A stretch of DNA of 64,000 nucleotides from Musa acuminata AAA Group (lineage: Eukaryota > Streptophyta > Magnoliopsida > Zingiberales > Musaceae), in NCBI RefSeq assembly GCF_036884655.1, contig NC_088357.1:46552001-46616000 (forward strand). The letters are read 5' to 3'. The notes beneath the pieces were generated by a model. That model saw only the letters and a list, made by a program, of their open reading frames with translations. It did no database searches and was not told where the DNA came from. Position 1 is the stretch's first letter; each line of letters begins with the position of its first letter. A program made the translations under genes and the position numbers. Of the stretch, positions 36,765 to 48,404 are shown in pieces.

Positions 36765-39479
36765 ATGCCAACCTCCTCTTCGCTCTTCCTCCTCCTCCTC
36801 CTCTTCCTCTTCCTCCTCACCCGCGACTCCCTCGCTGGCCCCGTCGCCACCGAGTTCCTCTACCCCAACTTCACCGCCTCCTACCTCAACTTCGTCGACA
36901 ACAGCGGCGTGTTCCTCGCCTCGCCCAACGCCAACTTCGTCGCCGCCATCGCCAACCCCGGCGGCCAGCAGTCGCGCTTCTACCTTTCGCTTACCCACTC
37001 GGCCACCAGAAAAGTCGTGTGGTCGGCCAACCGCGACGCGCCCGCTCCCAGAGACGGCACCGTTACGCTCTCTACACGCGGCCTTGTCGTCTCGCACCCC
37101 AACGGTTCCGTCCTGTGGTCCACTCCCCGCCTCCCCTCCCCCGTGCGCGCCCTCCGCCTCCTCGACTCCGGCAATTTCCTCCTCCTCGATGCCGCCAACG
37201 CCACCCTCTGGCAGTCCTTCGATCACCCCACCGACACCCTCCTCTCCAGCCAAGTCCTCCCCGCCGGCTCCTCCCTCATCGCCTCGGTCTCTGATAATGA
37301 CTTTGCTAGCGGCGATTACTCCCTCGTCCTGACCACCGGCGATGCCATCATGACCTGGAAGGGCGGCGCCCAGCAGTACTGGAGCCTGTCGAAGGACGTG
37401 CGCTCGTTCAAGAATTCCAATTCAGGAGTCGCCTACATGGCCACCAACGTCACCGGCCTCAACCTATACTCCACCGAGGGGAAGGTCGTGTTGCAGGCGT
37501 TCCTGCCGACGTCGGATTTCCGGATTGTGAAGTTGGACCCCACGGGGCGGTTCCACGTTTTCAGCTACTCGGCCGCCAACGCCTCGTCGATCCTCGACGA
37601 CGAATTCACCGCGCCGACCAGCAACTGCGATCTCCCGTTCCCCTGCCTGTCGCTCGGCGTTTGCACCGCAGGAGCCAACGGCTCCACCTGCAACTGCCCG
37701 GCTCGCTTCGTGCAGTTGGAATCTGGCAATTGCTCACCGGCCAACGGATCTCTACCTCCCTCATCCTCTTCCTCGTCTTCAGCCTCCTGCGGCGGCGATT
37801 CGGATTTGGCCACCACTTATATACAGCTTGGGAGCGGAATTGACTACTTCGCCAACAAATTCGCGAGTCCAGCGACCTCCGGCAACGATATCTCAGCGTG
37901 CCAAAACCTCTGCACAGGGAACTGCACATGTCTCGGATTCTTCTATAGGAATTCTTCCAAGTCCTGTTATCTCATGCGTAACACACTTGGTTCTCTCTTC
38001 AAAAGAAATGCCGGCGAGACTTCGAGCTCCATCGGCTACATCAAGACGCTGGTTTCAGGATCGTCGCCACCGACTTCGGGCGGCACGTCGAAGACCCACT
38101 TGATCGCGATCTTGTTGCCCACTGTAGCGGCATTCTTGCTTATTTTCGTCGTAGTCTCGGCGGGGATCATATGGTGGAAGAGGAGCAACGACCCGAGACG
38201 CCTAAGGATGAGAAGGCCATCAAAAAGGCTGGCAACGAAGGAGATAAACTTAGGACGCCACAAGTCGTCCAAGACGCAGTCGTTGGACACCGATGATGAC
38301 GAATCGACCGATGAGAACGATGGCGGAAGCGACACTTTGATACCGGGCCTCCCGACCAGGTTCACCTTCAAGGAGCTGGAGGCGGCGACAAACTACTTCA
38401 GGAACAAGATAGGCTCCGGGGGGTTTGGGGCGGTGTACAAGGGGGAGCTCCCGGACAGGACGACGGTGGCGGTGAAGAGGATCGAGAGCGCGGGGCTGCA
38501 GGGGCGGAAGGAGTTCTGCACGGAGATCGCCATCATCGGGAACATTCGGCACGTCAACCTGGTGCGCCTTCGCGGGTTCTGCGCGCAGGGGAACCGGCGC
38601 CTACTGGTGTACGAGTACATGAACCGGGGCTCCCTGGACCGCTCCCTGTTCGGTGTCGGCCCAGCGCTGGAGTGGCAAGAGCGGGTGGACATCGCGAGGG
38701 GCGCGGCCCGGGGCCTGGCATACCTGCACGCCGGCTGCGACCACAAGATCATCCACTGCGATGTGAAGCCGGAGAACATCCTTCTGCACGACGGGGGGCA
38801 GGTGAAGATCTCCGACTTCGGTTTGGCGAAGCTGCTGTCACCGGAACAGTCGGGGCTGTTCACAACGATGCGGGGGACGCGGGGCTACCTGGCGCCGGAG
38901 TGGCTGACCAACGCTGCCATCTCGGACCGGACGGACGTGTACAGCTTCGGGATGGTTTTGCTGGAGATCGTGCATGGGAGAAAGAACCGGTCGGGGGGGA
39001 GCGAGGAGTGTGAGGAAGAGGAGGAGGGGAGTGGGTCAGGATGGTCGTCGGCGGCGGCGGCAGGGGGCGGTTACTTTCCCCTGGTGGCACTGGAGGGGCA
39101 CGAGGAGGGGCGGTACCTGCAACTGGCGGACCAGAGGCTAGAGTGGCGGGTGAGGGAGGAGGAGGTGGCGCGGGTGGTGAAGTTGGCACTGTGTTGCCTG
39201 CACGAGGAGCCCTGGCTGCGGCCGAGCATGGCGGTGGTGGTGGGGATGTTGGAAGGCAACATGGAGGTGTGGGAGCCGAAGGTGGAGTCGCTAAACTTCC
39301 TGAGACTCTACGGCCGAGGGTTCATGGAGCCACCGGCAGCGGTGGGAGGCGGTGGAGGAGGATCAGAAATAGTAGAAGGGGTGGTGGCTTTGGCTGGAGG
39401 TGACGATACTGCATCACGTACGAGCGCCGTCACGGGGTTTGCCGTGGATGGAAGCGGGTCCTCCAATAGTTGCTGCTGA
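36765..39479 (+). CDS. G-type lectin S-receptor-like Ser/Thr kinase, intronless (At5g35370-like)
   Basis: A plasma-membrane receptor-like kinase. From the ATG at 36765 the product is 904 aa: a signal peptide (SSSLFLLLLLFLFLLTRDSLA), a bulb-type mannose-binding lectin domain (WSANRDAP; WQSFDHPTDTLL), a Cys-rich EGF-like stretch (CDLPFPCLSLGVC), a PAN-like domain (CQNLCTGNCTCLGF), one membrane helix near residue 441 (LIAILLPTVAAFLLIFVVV) and a cytosolic kinase. The kinase has the P-loop GSGGFGAVYKG near 549, the VAVKR lysine, HCDVKPEN near 662, DFG near 684 and APEW. HCD replaces HRD, so it is a non-RD kinase, a class often linked to immune or developmental signalling. An acidic Gly/Ser/Ala insert (ECEEEEEGSGSGW) interrupts the C-lobe. 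The frame is open back to an ATG at 36579, but that start would bury the signal peptide. The ligand is unknown. Confidence 0.93.
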   Translation: MPTSSSLFLLLLLFLFLLTRDSLAGPVATEFLYPNFTASYLNFVDNSGVFLASPNANFVAAIANPGGQQSRFYLSLTHSATRKVVWSANRDAPAPRDGTVTLSTRGLVVSHPNGSVLWSTPRLPSPVRALRLLDSGNFLLLDAANATLWQSFDHPTDTLLSSQVLPAGSSLIASVSDNDFASGDYSLVLTTGDAIMTWKGGAQQYWSLSKDVRSFKNSNSGVAYMATNVTGLNLYSTEGKVVLQAFLPTSDFRIVKLDPTGRFHVFSYSAANASSILDDEFTAPTSNCDLPFPCLSLGVCTAGANGSTCNCPARFVQLESGNCSPANGSLPPSSSSSSSASCGGDSDLATTYIQLGSGIDYFANKFASPATSGNDISACQNLCTGNCTCLGFFYRNSSKSCYLMRNTLGSLFKRNAGETSSSIGYIKTLVSGSSPPTSGGTSKTHLIAILLPTVAAFLLIFVVVSAGIIWWKRSNDPRRLRMRRPSKRLATKEINLGRHKSSKTQSLDTDDDESTDENDGGSDTLIPGLPTRFTFKELEAATNYFRNKIGSGGFGAVYKGELPDRTTVAVKRIESAGLQGRKEFCTEIAIIGNIRHVNLVRLRGFCAQGNRRLLVYEYMNRGSLDRSLFGVGPALEWQERVDIARGAARGLAYLHAGCDHKIIHCDVKPENILLHDGGQVKISDFGLAKLLSPEQSGLFTTMRGTRGYLAPEWLTNAAISDRTDVYSFGMVLLEIVHGRKNRSGGSEECEEEEEGSGSGWSSAAAAGGGYFPLVALEGHEEGRYLQLADQRLEWRVREEEVARVVKLALCCLHEEPWLRPSMAVVVGMLEGNMEVWEPKVESLNFLRLYGRGFMEPPAAVGGGGGGSEIVEGVVALAGGDDTASRTSAVTGFAVDGSGSSNSCC

Positions 39480-41396
39480 TGTTTTTTCCTTGATTTCTTT
39501 TATTATTGATTTGCTTCTATAAATTATGCAGATAGATAAATTATTATTGATTTCATAGTTGGGAAAAAGATTAGGGGAATTAGTTTGGGTTAGAAGATGT
39601 CTTGAGACTGAAATATTGAATATGAAATGCATAGAAAGAAGTAATTATTGTGCAAGAATGAATTTAGATTAGAAAGGTACGATGCTTCATAATCTTAAAA
39701 GGCAATACATGTACCACTAAGTTTTGGAATTCATGAGGTTGACCTATATCGGTACATGAATACATTGATGCCCCTTATAGAGGTATTGCATTCAAGCAGC
39801 TGTACCAAAGATGTTCTCCCTCGAAAGATTGATGTTCATTTTTTCCTTGGATCTTGGAAATGCATATTTGTATATCATGACAAAAACAATTTGAAACGAG
39901 GCAAATTTCATCAAATTATCTGCATCAAGCAAACTCATATCAGTTTGACATAGAATCTAATCTATAAGACTTGGGTTACATATCAATTTGACATAGAATC
40001 TAATCTATAAGACTTGGGTTACATGGCAGACAAAACTAAGCATTTAAAACCACAAAGGCTCATATGCACAAAACCACCTTATCATTATCCAGATCATCAA
40101 TTAACTGGGAATAACTATAATTCGAGAAGCAACTAACAACAATGCACTAGTAAATGTACACAGCAAAATAGGACATAAATATCCTGAAGGTAATGATATT
40201 AAATTTAAATAGGGACATAAATATGTACAAAACCAAGGGTTATTATAGAATTTACACATGAATTGGAAGGCTGAAAGGTTCATTTTGAAAATCAAACTCC
40301 CAATTTGTTCTCATAGAAAACTTATCCTCCTATGCCATCACTTTCAGCATCTTCCGATCGACAAGTTTGCTTACCGCATGATTAAGAATGCACCTTTGTA
40401 TTAGTCTTTCACTAGAGGCCTCACAAAATGAATGATCTATTATACATTTACTCTCATAAGTCTTGTTTCCCATGAGAGAGTTATACAAGAAACATGACAA
40501 GGAAGTTTGCTTATTGTTGTTATAGTAGTCAATCTGGCTTTCAGAAGATTGCTACATAGCAAGATTCCTTCGCTTAACCATAAAGAGGCCAACAAGTCAT
40601 ACAAGCTTCCAAATCCTTGGGGATGAGCACACTGATGTTGGAAAAAATGCATAATGATGTGAACGGAAAAGATGCTAGGCAACCATATGCCAAACACAAT
40701 TGGATTGATTATGGAATACATAGCTAAGTCAATGTAGTTAAATAAATATTCAATGCACACTACACAGCATAGAAAAGCTGCCAGACATCCATAGCTAAAC
40801 ACAACTGAATAATGAAAGACATTGTAGCAATATATAATCTTTTGCATTTGCCTTTAGGTTCAATGACTACTGAATTATAAATGATTACCGGATCAGTAAC
40901 TAAACAAGAAGATTGCAGTGACAGGAAAATTGAAGCATAGAGAAAGAAGTATCACACACCCAAATCACAAGTATGGGTTCTGCTAAAGCAATATAAAAGT
41001 CTTACGTTACTAGTTCAGTACAGAAAATTGTCAAGATAAAGGACAACATAAGCCATCTGTACTACAGATAGATGTGCTTGCATCTGCACATTTATTTATC
41101 CAAGCATTTATAAAGAAAACATATAGCACAACTCGTAAAATGCAATTATTATGCAAAATCTTGATCAATCAAGATTTATCGACGTTTGAAACTAGCAATC
41201 AATTGCTTTTTTAATTCAACATACAATGATGAACCTCTTGATAAATCAAGCATTCAGCGGTTTACCAACACATACAATGTCAAGACAGATAACTTCTTAC
41301 ACACCACAATTATTAAGTGAGAAAACAAAGATAACACTGACCACTTAATATAAACAGAGAGAAAAAAAGAGGATAATTTTAGCTTACAAGTAAACC
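39480..41396. other. Intergenic region between the lectin kinase and the phosphate carrier pseudogene
   Basis: AT-rich DNA with the kinase 3' UTR at its left end. It contains a 43-bp tandem duplication at 39938-40023 (listed separately). A Cys/Phe-rich frame near 40440-40847 (-) has no known motif and I take it as chance. Nothing else is supported. Confidence 0.55.
39938..40023. repeat. Tandem duplication of 43 bp
   Basis: The 43-bp unit beginning tatcaRtttgacatagaatc occurs twice head to tail with a single A/G difference, so it is recent. Confidence 0.95.
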
Positions 41397-42807
41397 CTGC
41401 CCCCAAAGCGGAACTATACCTTTGTATAATCTGCAATAAATAATTTCGAGGATAAATAAAGTAATTACAAAAGAATAAAACAGAGTGAGAAAGGTAAAAT
41501 GACAAAGAAAGAAATCATACCCCAAAACACCTTCAGATTTTACAAGCTAAGGTAATCCATCACGCAATCCCCTTGCAAATCCAGGCTGTCTGGACCCGCA
41601 CCTTCACTGCCTCGAAGGGTCAGAGAGAAACATCAGCAATCACTTCAGCGGAAGTAAAACTCGCAAGGTAGATCAACATCTGATACTTGGTGGCATACTC
41701 TGGGCCAGCTATATCTGAATAGTACCTCTTGAAAAACTGAGAAAACCCAATCTTGCACGCCGCTAGCGCACTGTACCAAAGCAGAGTAGGTGCCCATCCC
41801 CTGAAGAAACCCCTGGCCCCTTGTTCTTTAAGCACGACCCCAAATCCTGAAGAGATGCTCTGGTACTTAGCTGGGTCGATCTAAAAAAAACTCCAGCAAA
41901 GACTTACGGTCAAAATGATACAATGAATAAAAATTGAGATCAACATCAACCCTAGTCAACAGAACTAATTCATTTCAAGAACGTATTCCCCAAATAGAAG
42001 AGTCGAGACCTTAATCCAGCCCTACCGAATCATTTTGAACAAAAACTGTACATTTGCTGCTAACACATGAAAACTGTTATGATCTCACAGAAACAGAGAC
42101 ATTTGCACCAGAATAAATCACAAGAACTATGATAGAGACAATAAACCGATGTTGCCCAAATCCAAGGCATGCAGCAACCAAGTCGATAAATAAAAATCCG
42201 ATGGCATGGATCAACCATCCTAGAGAAGCTCAGATTGCCGAAATCCGAAACCATCAATACGATAGCATTTAAAAAAACAAAATCTTGAATTAAATTGTAC
42301 AAGATTATATCACGACATTGAACGTTCTCATTCCACAAAAAAGAATAAAAGAAAAAGAAAAGAAGAAGAAATAAGTGGTGGTGGAAGATCTTAGTAATCC
42401 GCAAGAACCGCCGAGGAACCGAATGGACTGGAAAGTAGTAATTGCCAAATGCAAGCACCAAGATCTAAGCGCACAACAAAGGCTTCCGGTTCTCACCTTC
42501 ATGTTACACTTCACAAGGTCTAACGGGTGACGGCCATGTGGGTGAGGCCGTAAGCGGCGATGCCTCCGGCCGTGCAGGCGGCGGATAATAACCGCAAGCA
42601 CATCTCGGACTTTCCCGGCTCGATGGGCGCCTGAACAACAACGGAGATCGGCGATGGGCCATAGCCCGCCTCCACCGGCGAGGCGAGGCAAGGGTCCGGC
42701 CCAGGACCAGGTCCATGGAGAGGGAGCGGAGGGAGAGTAAAGGAAGCTCGGGAGGAGGGATCAGCGAGAGCCCTCAAACAGATCCATCGCGGAGGCCAGA
42801 CGAGCAA
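41397..42807 (-). pseudogene. MPT3: Unprocessed pseudogene of a mitochondrial phosphate carrier (MPT3/PHT3)
   Basis: The intact family imports phosphate across the inner mitochondrial membrane. Exon-like blocks are 42807-42497, 41880-41521 and 41429-41397 (minus strand). They read AACTAGGIAAYGLTHMAVT-like, then KYQSISSGFGVVLKEQGARG, GWAPTLLWYSALAACK and YYSDIAGPEYATKYQ, then LYKGIVPLWG. Introns with normal splice-site dinucleotides remain, so this arose by DNA duplication, not retroposition. Several lesions are visible: one base is missing in the carrier signature (PLDLVK) near 42525; TGA replaces the Cys codon of ADVSLCPFEAVK at 41620-41622; two bases are missing near 41588; TAG replaces a Lys codon at 41547-41549; and sequence similarity ends after PLWG, so the last third or more is gone. 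Conserved GYSAQGA has become WYSALAA. It cannot make a carrier. Confidence 0.9.
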
Positions 42808-43260
42808 AGAAGAGAACCCATGCGACGGCTAACTTCCCGCGCCTGCGAATGGGACCGATTCTAAGAAGACTGATCAAAGCCGTTCCTTAAGGTTGTCGGT
42901 GATGTTATTTACACTATTAAAATAACAGAAAAACCTCTCAGATCTTCACATAATTACGAATTGTATGGATATTATTTAATATATCAGCATCAGATAGAAA
43001 AGTTAGGGATCGAATATATGATAAGTTATCATATCTATAATTCTAGATTTTGGATCGAGTTAGTTAAGGTTAAGGTTTGAATTAGAAATTGTCAAGCTAA
43101 ATATATTTATTTTCATGAAATATTTTATAGAGAAAGGAGTATCGATAAAAATAAAATTAAATAACTATCTAGCAATTAGGGATTGGATACGTGCAATACA
43201 TGAGATTACGAGAAGAAGTTATTACTATTGAATGATTCAATTGAATCAAATGATTCACCC

Positions 43261-43346
43261 AATCTAATTGAATCGATTTAAATAACCACTTTAATTGAAT
43301 CATAATCTAATTGAATCGATTTAAATAATCACTTTAATTGAATCAT
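43261..43346. repeat. Tandem duplication of 43 bp
   Basis: The unit beginning aatctaattgaatcgattta occurs at 43261 and 43304 with one C/T difference. Flanks carry further ttgaatca motifs, so the whole patch from 43225 to 43360 is built from this short word. Confidence 0.9.
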
Positions 43347-45194
43347 AATCGATTGAATAACGAAAGCTTGCCCATCTAATGTTTAGACCTAACATCTTAA
43401 TTCACATATTAATGGATTACTATAAGTATGAGCATGAAGTGGAGAGTGTTCTATTATGAGTGGCTTCGATACCTATGGGTATAATTGACATCCCCTATAT
43501 ATTTCTCTTTATTTAATGAATAAATAATTTTTATTTTTAATTAAATTATTATTTTAGAAATTAAAATAATAAGATCATATATATTAAATTCCACTATTAT
43601 ATAATTATTTGAGTCTTTAAGCTAAATTGATGTCTAATATTATATATGTTAATCCTGATCAATTAGTACATAATATTAATCATATTGAAATGCCTCTTTG
43701 TATCATCTTAAATTTACATCATAAAAATAATATTTATTCATATAAACTCGTCTGGTAAAGTTAATGATGAGTTTCTTTTCCATCCTGAAAAATACATCCG
43801 AGTTTCAAAATGAGATGGACGCATGCATTTAAGGAGTTTAAAATTATTTTAACATTTTTTATTTTGTTTGAGGAGTTTAAAATGTTACATGTGATCGAAA
43901 AGTAGGTTAAAATTTATAGGGGCAATAGTTGTAATCTTTTTTAAGCAATACGTAGATTTCTTTAGAGAAAATAGTGATATGGATGCAAATAAGTTATCCT
44001 AACAATTACATGATTTCCTAGGAAATTTTTTCTATAAGATGTTATATTATATTTCAAAAATTATGTGTATCAAAAAAACAAGAGGTAATTTAAAAAATAA
44101 AAAATAAATAGTTATCTTTAATTTATCAGTTCTTATACTTTCAAAAATTATATTAAAATCCTTATACGTAAATATTTAACCTCGTTGTTCCAATAATTTT
44201 TTTTTATTTTTAATTTTATAAAATTATCTTTTTAATCCTTATAAAAATCTCGATATTTAACTTTCGTAAATATAAAGATTTTAATATAATTTTTAAAAAT
44301 ATTAAAAATAACTCATTACAAAAGACAACCTACAATTAACCCTACCTCCATACCTCTCAAGCTGGATGGATAGATTATAGCATGGGAATGGATCTCGTTA
44401 TCCTCTCTCTCTCTCTCTCTCTACGGGACACAATCTAGTCCAAAAGAGAAATCCAAAGCGACAGAGACTGCACGGCCATGGCGGCCATAGAAAGCGGCAC
44501 CCACGCGCGGAACGGAGGGGGGGAGGACGATGGCGGCAGCAACGGTGGTGGGGTTGGCATGGAGCAGATCACAGTCAGTTGTATTATTATAACCGGCCTA
44601 AGCTCGTCGAGGTGGCGAGCGATGTCGATGTCGGCCACCAGCTGATGTCCGGTCGGCCGCGGCCTCGACAAAAGTGCTTCTTCCTATCCTGGTTGCAGTT
44701 TCGCAGCGCCATCATCAAACAAGCAGTGCAAGCTCGTCTTCGACCTTTGCAAGTTCGTAGCCCGTGGCATTTTCTGTCTTTTATTTTGCTGCTTTGGCTT
44801 CTTAATTTTTATTGAAGCTTTGACATGTTATTAATTATATCACTTCGAATATCTAAAAATATGTCACATATATCTCACTCCTTTACTCGTAAATCCACTA
44901 ACTCAGGTTAACCACCTATAGATGTGATGATCATTGAGTTTAAAATATTATAATATAAAATACCTTAAAATATCCTTTTATATTACTTCATCGAAAACTT
45001 CAATATAAATGGATAAATACAAAAGAACTATTAATTTGTGATAATATTTGTACTATCTTTATCCATATTAATGTCATTTGAAGTGTCAGCGTCTTGATGT
45101 TAACAACCAATCAACCATGATTAACTACAGTCTTTTTGTATAATTTTTTTTTATTTTTTGGGGATATATATATGCTAAAATTAAATTTAGATGA

Positions 45195-45238
<44 letters not shown>
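45195..45238. repeat. Compound (AC)n(AT)n microsatellite
   Basis: Seven AC units followed by about 15 AT units. Confidence 0.95.
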
Positions 45239-45244
<6 letters not shown>

Positions 45245-48200
45245 ACCCTATCAAGATTAAGCTGAAATCATACTGGACGCATCAACTCTTTAAGTTATCA
45301 TCATCATAAAAAATAAGTAATCTGTTAGCTATGAATTTGTACTAAAATATGCCATCAAAGCATAATTATCAAAACCAGATTGAATCGAATAGTCAAACAA
45401 AAAAAAATTACGAATCAGACCATTACATGTCCGATTTAATTATTGGATCAATGTATTCAAAAATCAAAATGAACCCATTGGCCTCATTGGTCTTTTGATA
45501 ACTTCCTTGAAATGTTGGACTATATAAAACTGATTTAGTTTTGTAACATAACAAAAAAAATTTAAATATTTTTCAAATAAACTTTTTTATATTTCTTCAA
45601 GAAGATATTTTCATCCATGAAATTAGAATTGATACGTGAAAGAAATTAAAATTGATCCAGCTTTCATGTAATACCACCAATGTTGGTATTATCATTCAAC
45701 CTAGTTGATATTATCATTTTTATTATTTTTAAATATTTAAAATTTTTATTATACATAAATTTAAATTATCTAATATATTTTAAAATATTTTTTATTAAAT
45801 ATATTATTATAGACTTAGTTGGTTTTACCTCAGTCATAAGATATCGTTGTGAGTTCGTCCAGTCTTTTCGAAATATCTTATTTCAACAAATACTTCATAG
45901 ACAATAACAATTATAAATATAAACTTTACAAACTCTGTACAGTTGCACGACAAAATGTCCAAGGTAATTCATCTCGATCAAAAGTCCCCATAAGTGCTCA
46001 CATAATATTATTATGGAACAAGACAATGAATCAATCCTAGACATTATCTCAAAAGTTTATCCAACCATATACCATTCGGGTAGCTCTTTGATATTGTATT
46101 AGCTAATATTCTATATTACTCTATGAAGCTAAAGAAACCCCGAAAATAGCTATCTATATGATCTTTTTTAGAAAATTTTACCTCTTACACAACCTATGTT
46201 AACAAGCCTACAATAGTCACAAAAGCCAACTAAAATAGAGTTACAAAGTCTATTACAAGCTCAATATATGTTGTGCAAAGCATGAACAAAATTGAAAGAT
46301 ACAGTTTTATACGAGCATTCTATCGAACAACCTATTTATAGTATTATCCTTGACATTCTCCCCCACTTATTCGATTGAACACCTTGTTTATCGACTCGAT
46401 TATAATAACTATCCCTAAAGGTTGATATATTCATATATTTATATCAAAGATGTTTTAGTGATTAAAACCTATACTTTTCTAAAATTTTATCACTGAATAT
46501 CTTCTCCTAAAAATTTCATGATTAATAATATGTTATTTTTTATGTTGTTTTTTAGCCCACTATAAAGAGATGGTAAATAGTGTTTAATCCTAATAGTAGG
46601 AAATGTGAAGAAGGTATGGCTGACGGTGGTAACACGTCACCACCAACGTGCAGCCACCTATCCTTTCTTAAAGAAAACTGATCACCAAATGTCAATTCCC
46701 TGTTGAGACTATTTAGCTTTCTATGTTTCTTTGGTTGCTAGATTTAGCTACATCTTTTTTTTGTCAAATAAAAGCAGAATAATTGATGATGATTCTTTAT
46801 CACCAAAGTCAGAATCTTGGAAATGCATATCCAATCTTGCTACCCTTTTCCCGTATTGGCTTCAAAATGTCAGTATGCGGTAGGCACTAATTTGCAGTGA
46901 CATACGAAAATAATCATATATCGTTTTCCATTATGATCCTCATAGAATCAAATGACAAATATTTAGAACATCATGCTATTTGTGCACTTCTCATCCTTGT
47001 GGCGTTTTTTGCTAGATGTGTTGTCGTATTTCTTTCATATTTGATTTGATTTTATTCTCGATTTGTGTACTAATGTCCAAACATTTTCTTGGTGACCACA
47101 TAATGCCCATCTCTGAGTTAGTACAGGATTCATGGTCGGGGCTGCCAATCTCATCACTATCTCCTTGCCGGCGACGTTGTCCTCGCTACAGCCACCACAA
47201 CATCAACTCTTCTGCATCCCACCTTCTCATTGATGGAGAGCGAAGGAATCTCGCAGTTTACTGGTTTCAGAGAGATAAGCTTCATATCCCCCTCATTACA
47301 AACTCCCCCTCACCAGCAATATGGTCCCTCCAATAATACTGTCCTTGCTAGCGACATAGCAATTAACATGATGACACCATACTTCTTTGTACTCCCATGT
47401 CAACTCTCCCTCTTCCTTGTTGGCTTCACCATCGACATCAGTCGCCCAAAAAGTTTCTGTTTAATCATATATTTTGAAAGAGGGACAGACGATCTTATCT
47501 TTACGGGTCAAGGAGGTTCTTTTCATCACTTTTCAGGATGGGCAAAAATTTTCTCTCCATCAGAGAAGGGTTGTTCGTCTATATGGGGATGGATGAAGTC
47601 GATCCTACCACACACGAAAACAGAAGAGGACATCGAGATCTTCCGCTCGCACTGAATTAGAAGGTACTACTCCATCAGAAAATGCAGGAAAGAGAGGAGG
47701 TCTTCGTTGAAGTGGAGCAAATTTCTTGTGTTCTTTTGTTGCTCATGCTGTCTCTGTCAGAGAGCAAACTCCAAGGGGGAGTGACTGGATATTGATTCCT
47801 TGCAAATTACTACTGTTAGATTCGAATTGTGATTGCATGTGCTATAAATGAAAAAATGAACAAAGAAATCTTGCTAGTGCTACTAAAATAGTTGTAGCAA
47901 GAAGAAAGCTTTGGAGTGTTCAGCGCCTGAAGAACCGGGCAACATCGCGGACGATCGAGAAATGACAGCAGCAGCAGTAGATGGCTGCGTCGGGTGGTTC
48001 AGTCTGTCGATGAATATGCCAAAGGGGTCGGTGTCAAACCCCGAACGAGGGAGGGGGCCTTATGGACGGGAAAGAATCAAACATCTCATCCGCATGCCCC
48101 ACAACACTTTTCACTCGCAAGAGCAACTGAACCATCCATTCTGTCTAATTCTGCGCTACTGGTCACGATGATGTACTGCTACTACATTCACAACCAACAA

Positions 48201-48404
48201 AAGCATAGCAAAGAGGAAAAGAGCAACCACAAGTTCGGGATTGAATGGCACACAGGTTTTACAACAAAATTCTACTTCCCTTTCTGCGGTTTCTGGTTGC
48301 TTTCTCTTTTACTTGTGTCCATTTTGTCCGCTGCAGCTTGTCTGCCGGTGCGGTGATGCGGTCATGACTTCCTCCCTCCTGTCGCTTGTGTCATGCTCTT
48401 GACA

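Larger units (their letters stand above)
42808..48404. other. Intergenic region, no supported gene
   Basis: The left end is the former leader of the phosphate carrier pseudogene. It holds a 43-bp tandem duplication at 43261-43346, a (CT)n tract at 44404-44421, a compound (AC)n(AT)n microsatellite at 45195-45238, and AT-rich DNA. Around 45820-46480 a stretch ending near cattctcccccacttattcg resembles LTR-type repeats of plant genomes, at low confidence. Between 47000 and 48350 GC is higher and two overlapping frames (47016-47336 and 47230-47655, +) are open, but I recognise no domain. A purine run, ccaagggggagtg, near 47773 could be an old polypurine tract. Confidence 0.45.

Noticed and set aside
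36708..39403. Several antisense and alternative frames of 60-200 codons within the lectin kinase
   Set aside because: They are shadows of a GC-rich, codon-biased exon; only the lectin-PAN-kinase frame shows domain motifs.
40440..40847. A 135-codon minus-strand frame rich in Cys, Phe and Leu
   Set aside because: No recognisable domain, no splice context and AT-rich composition. It could mimic membrane segments by chance.
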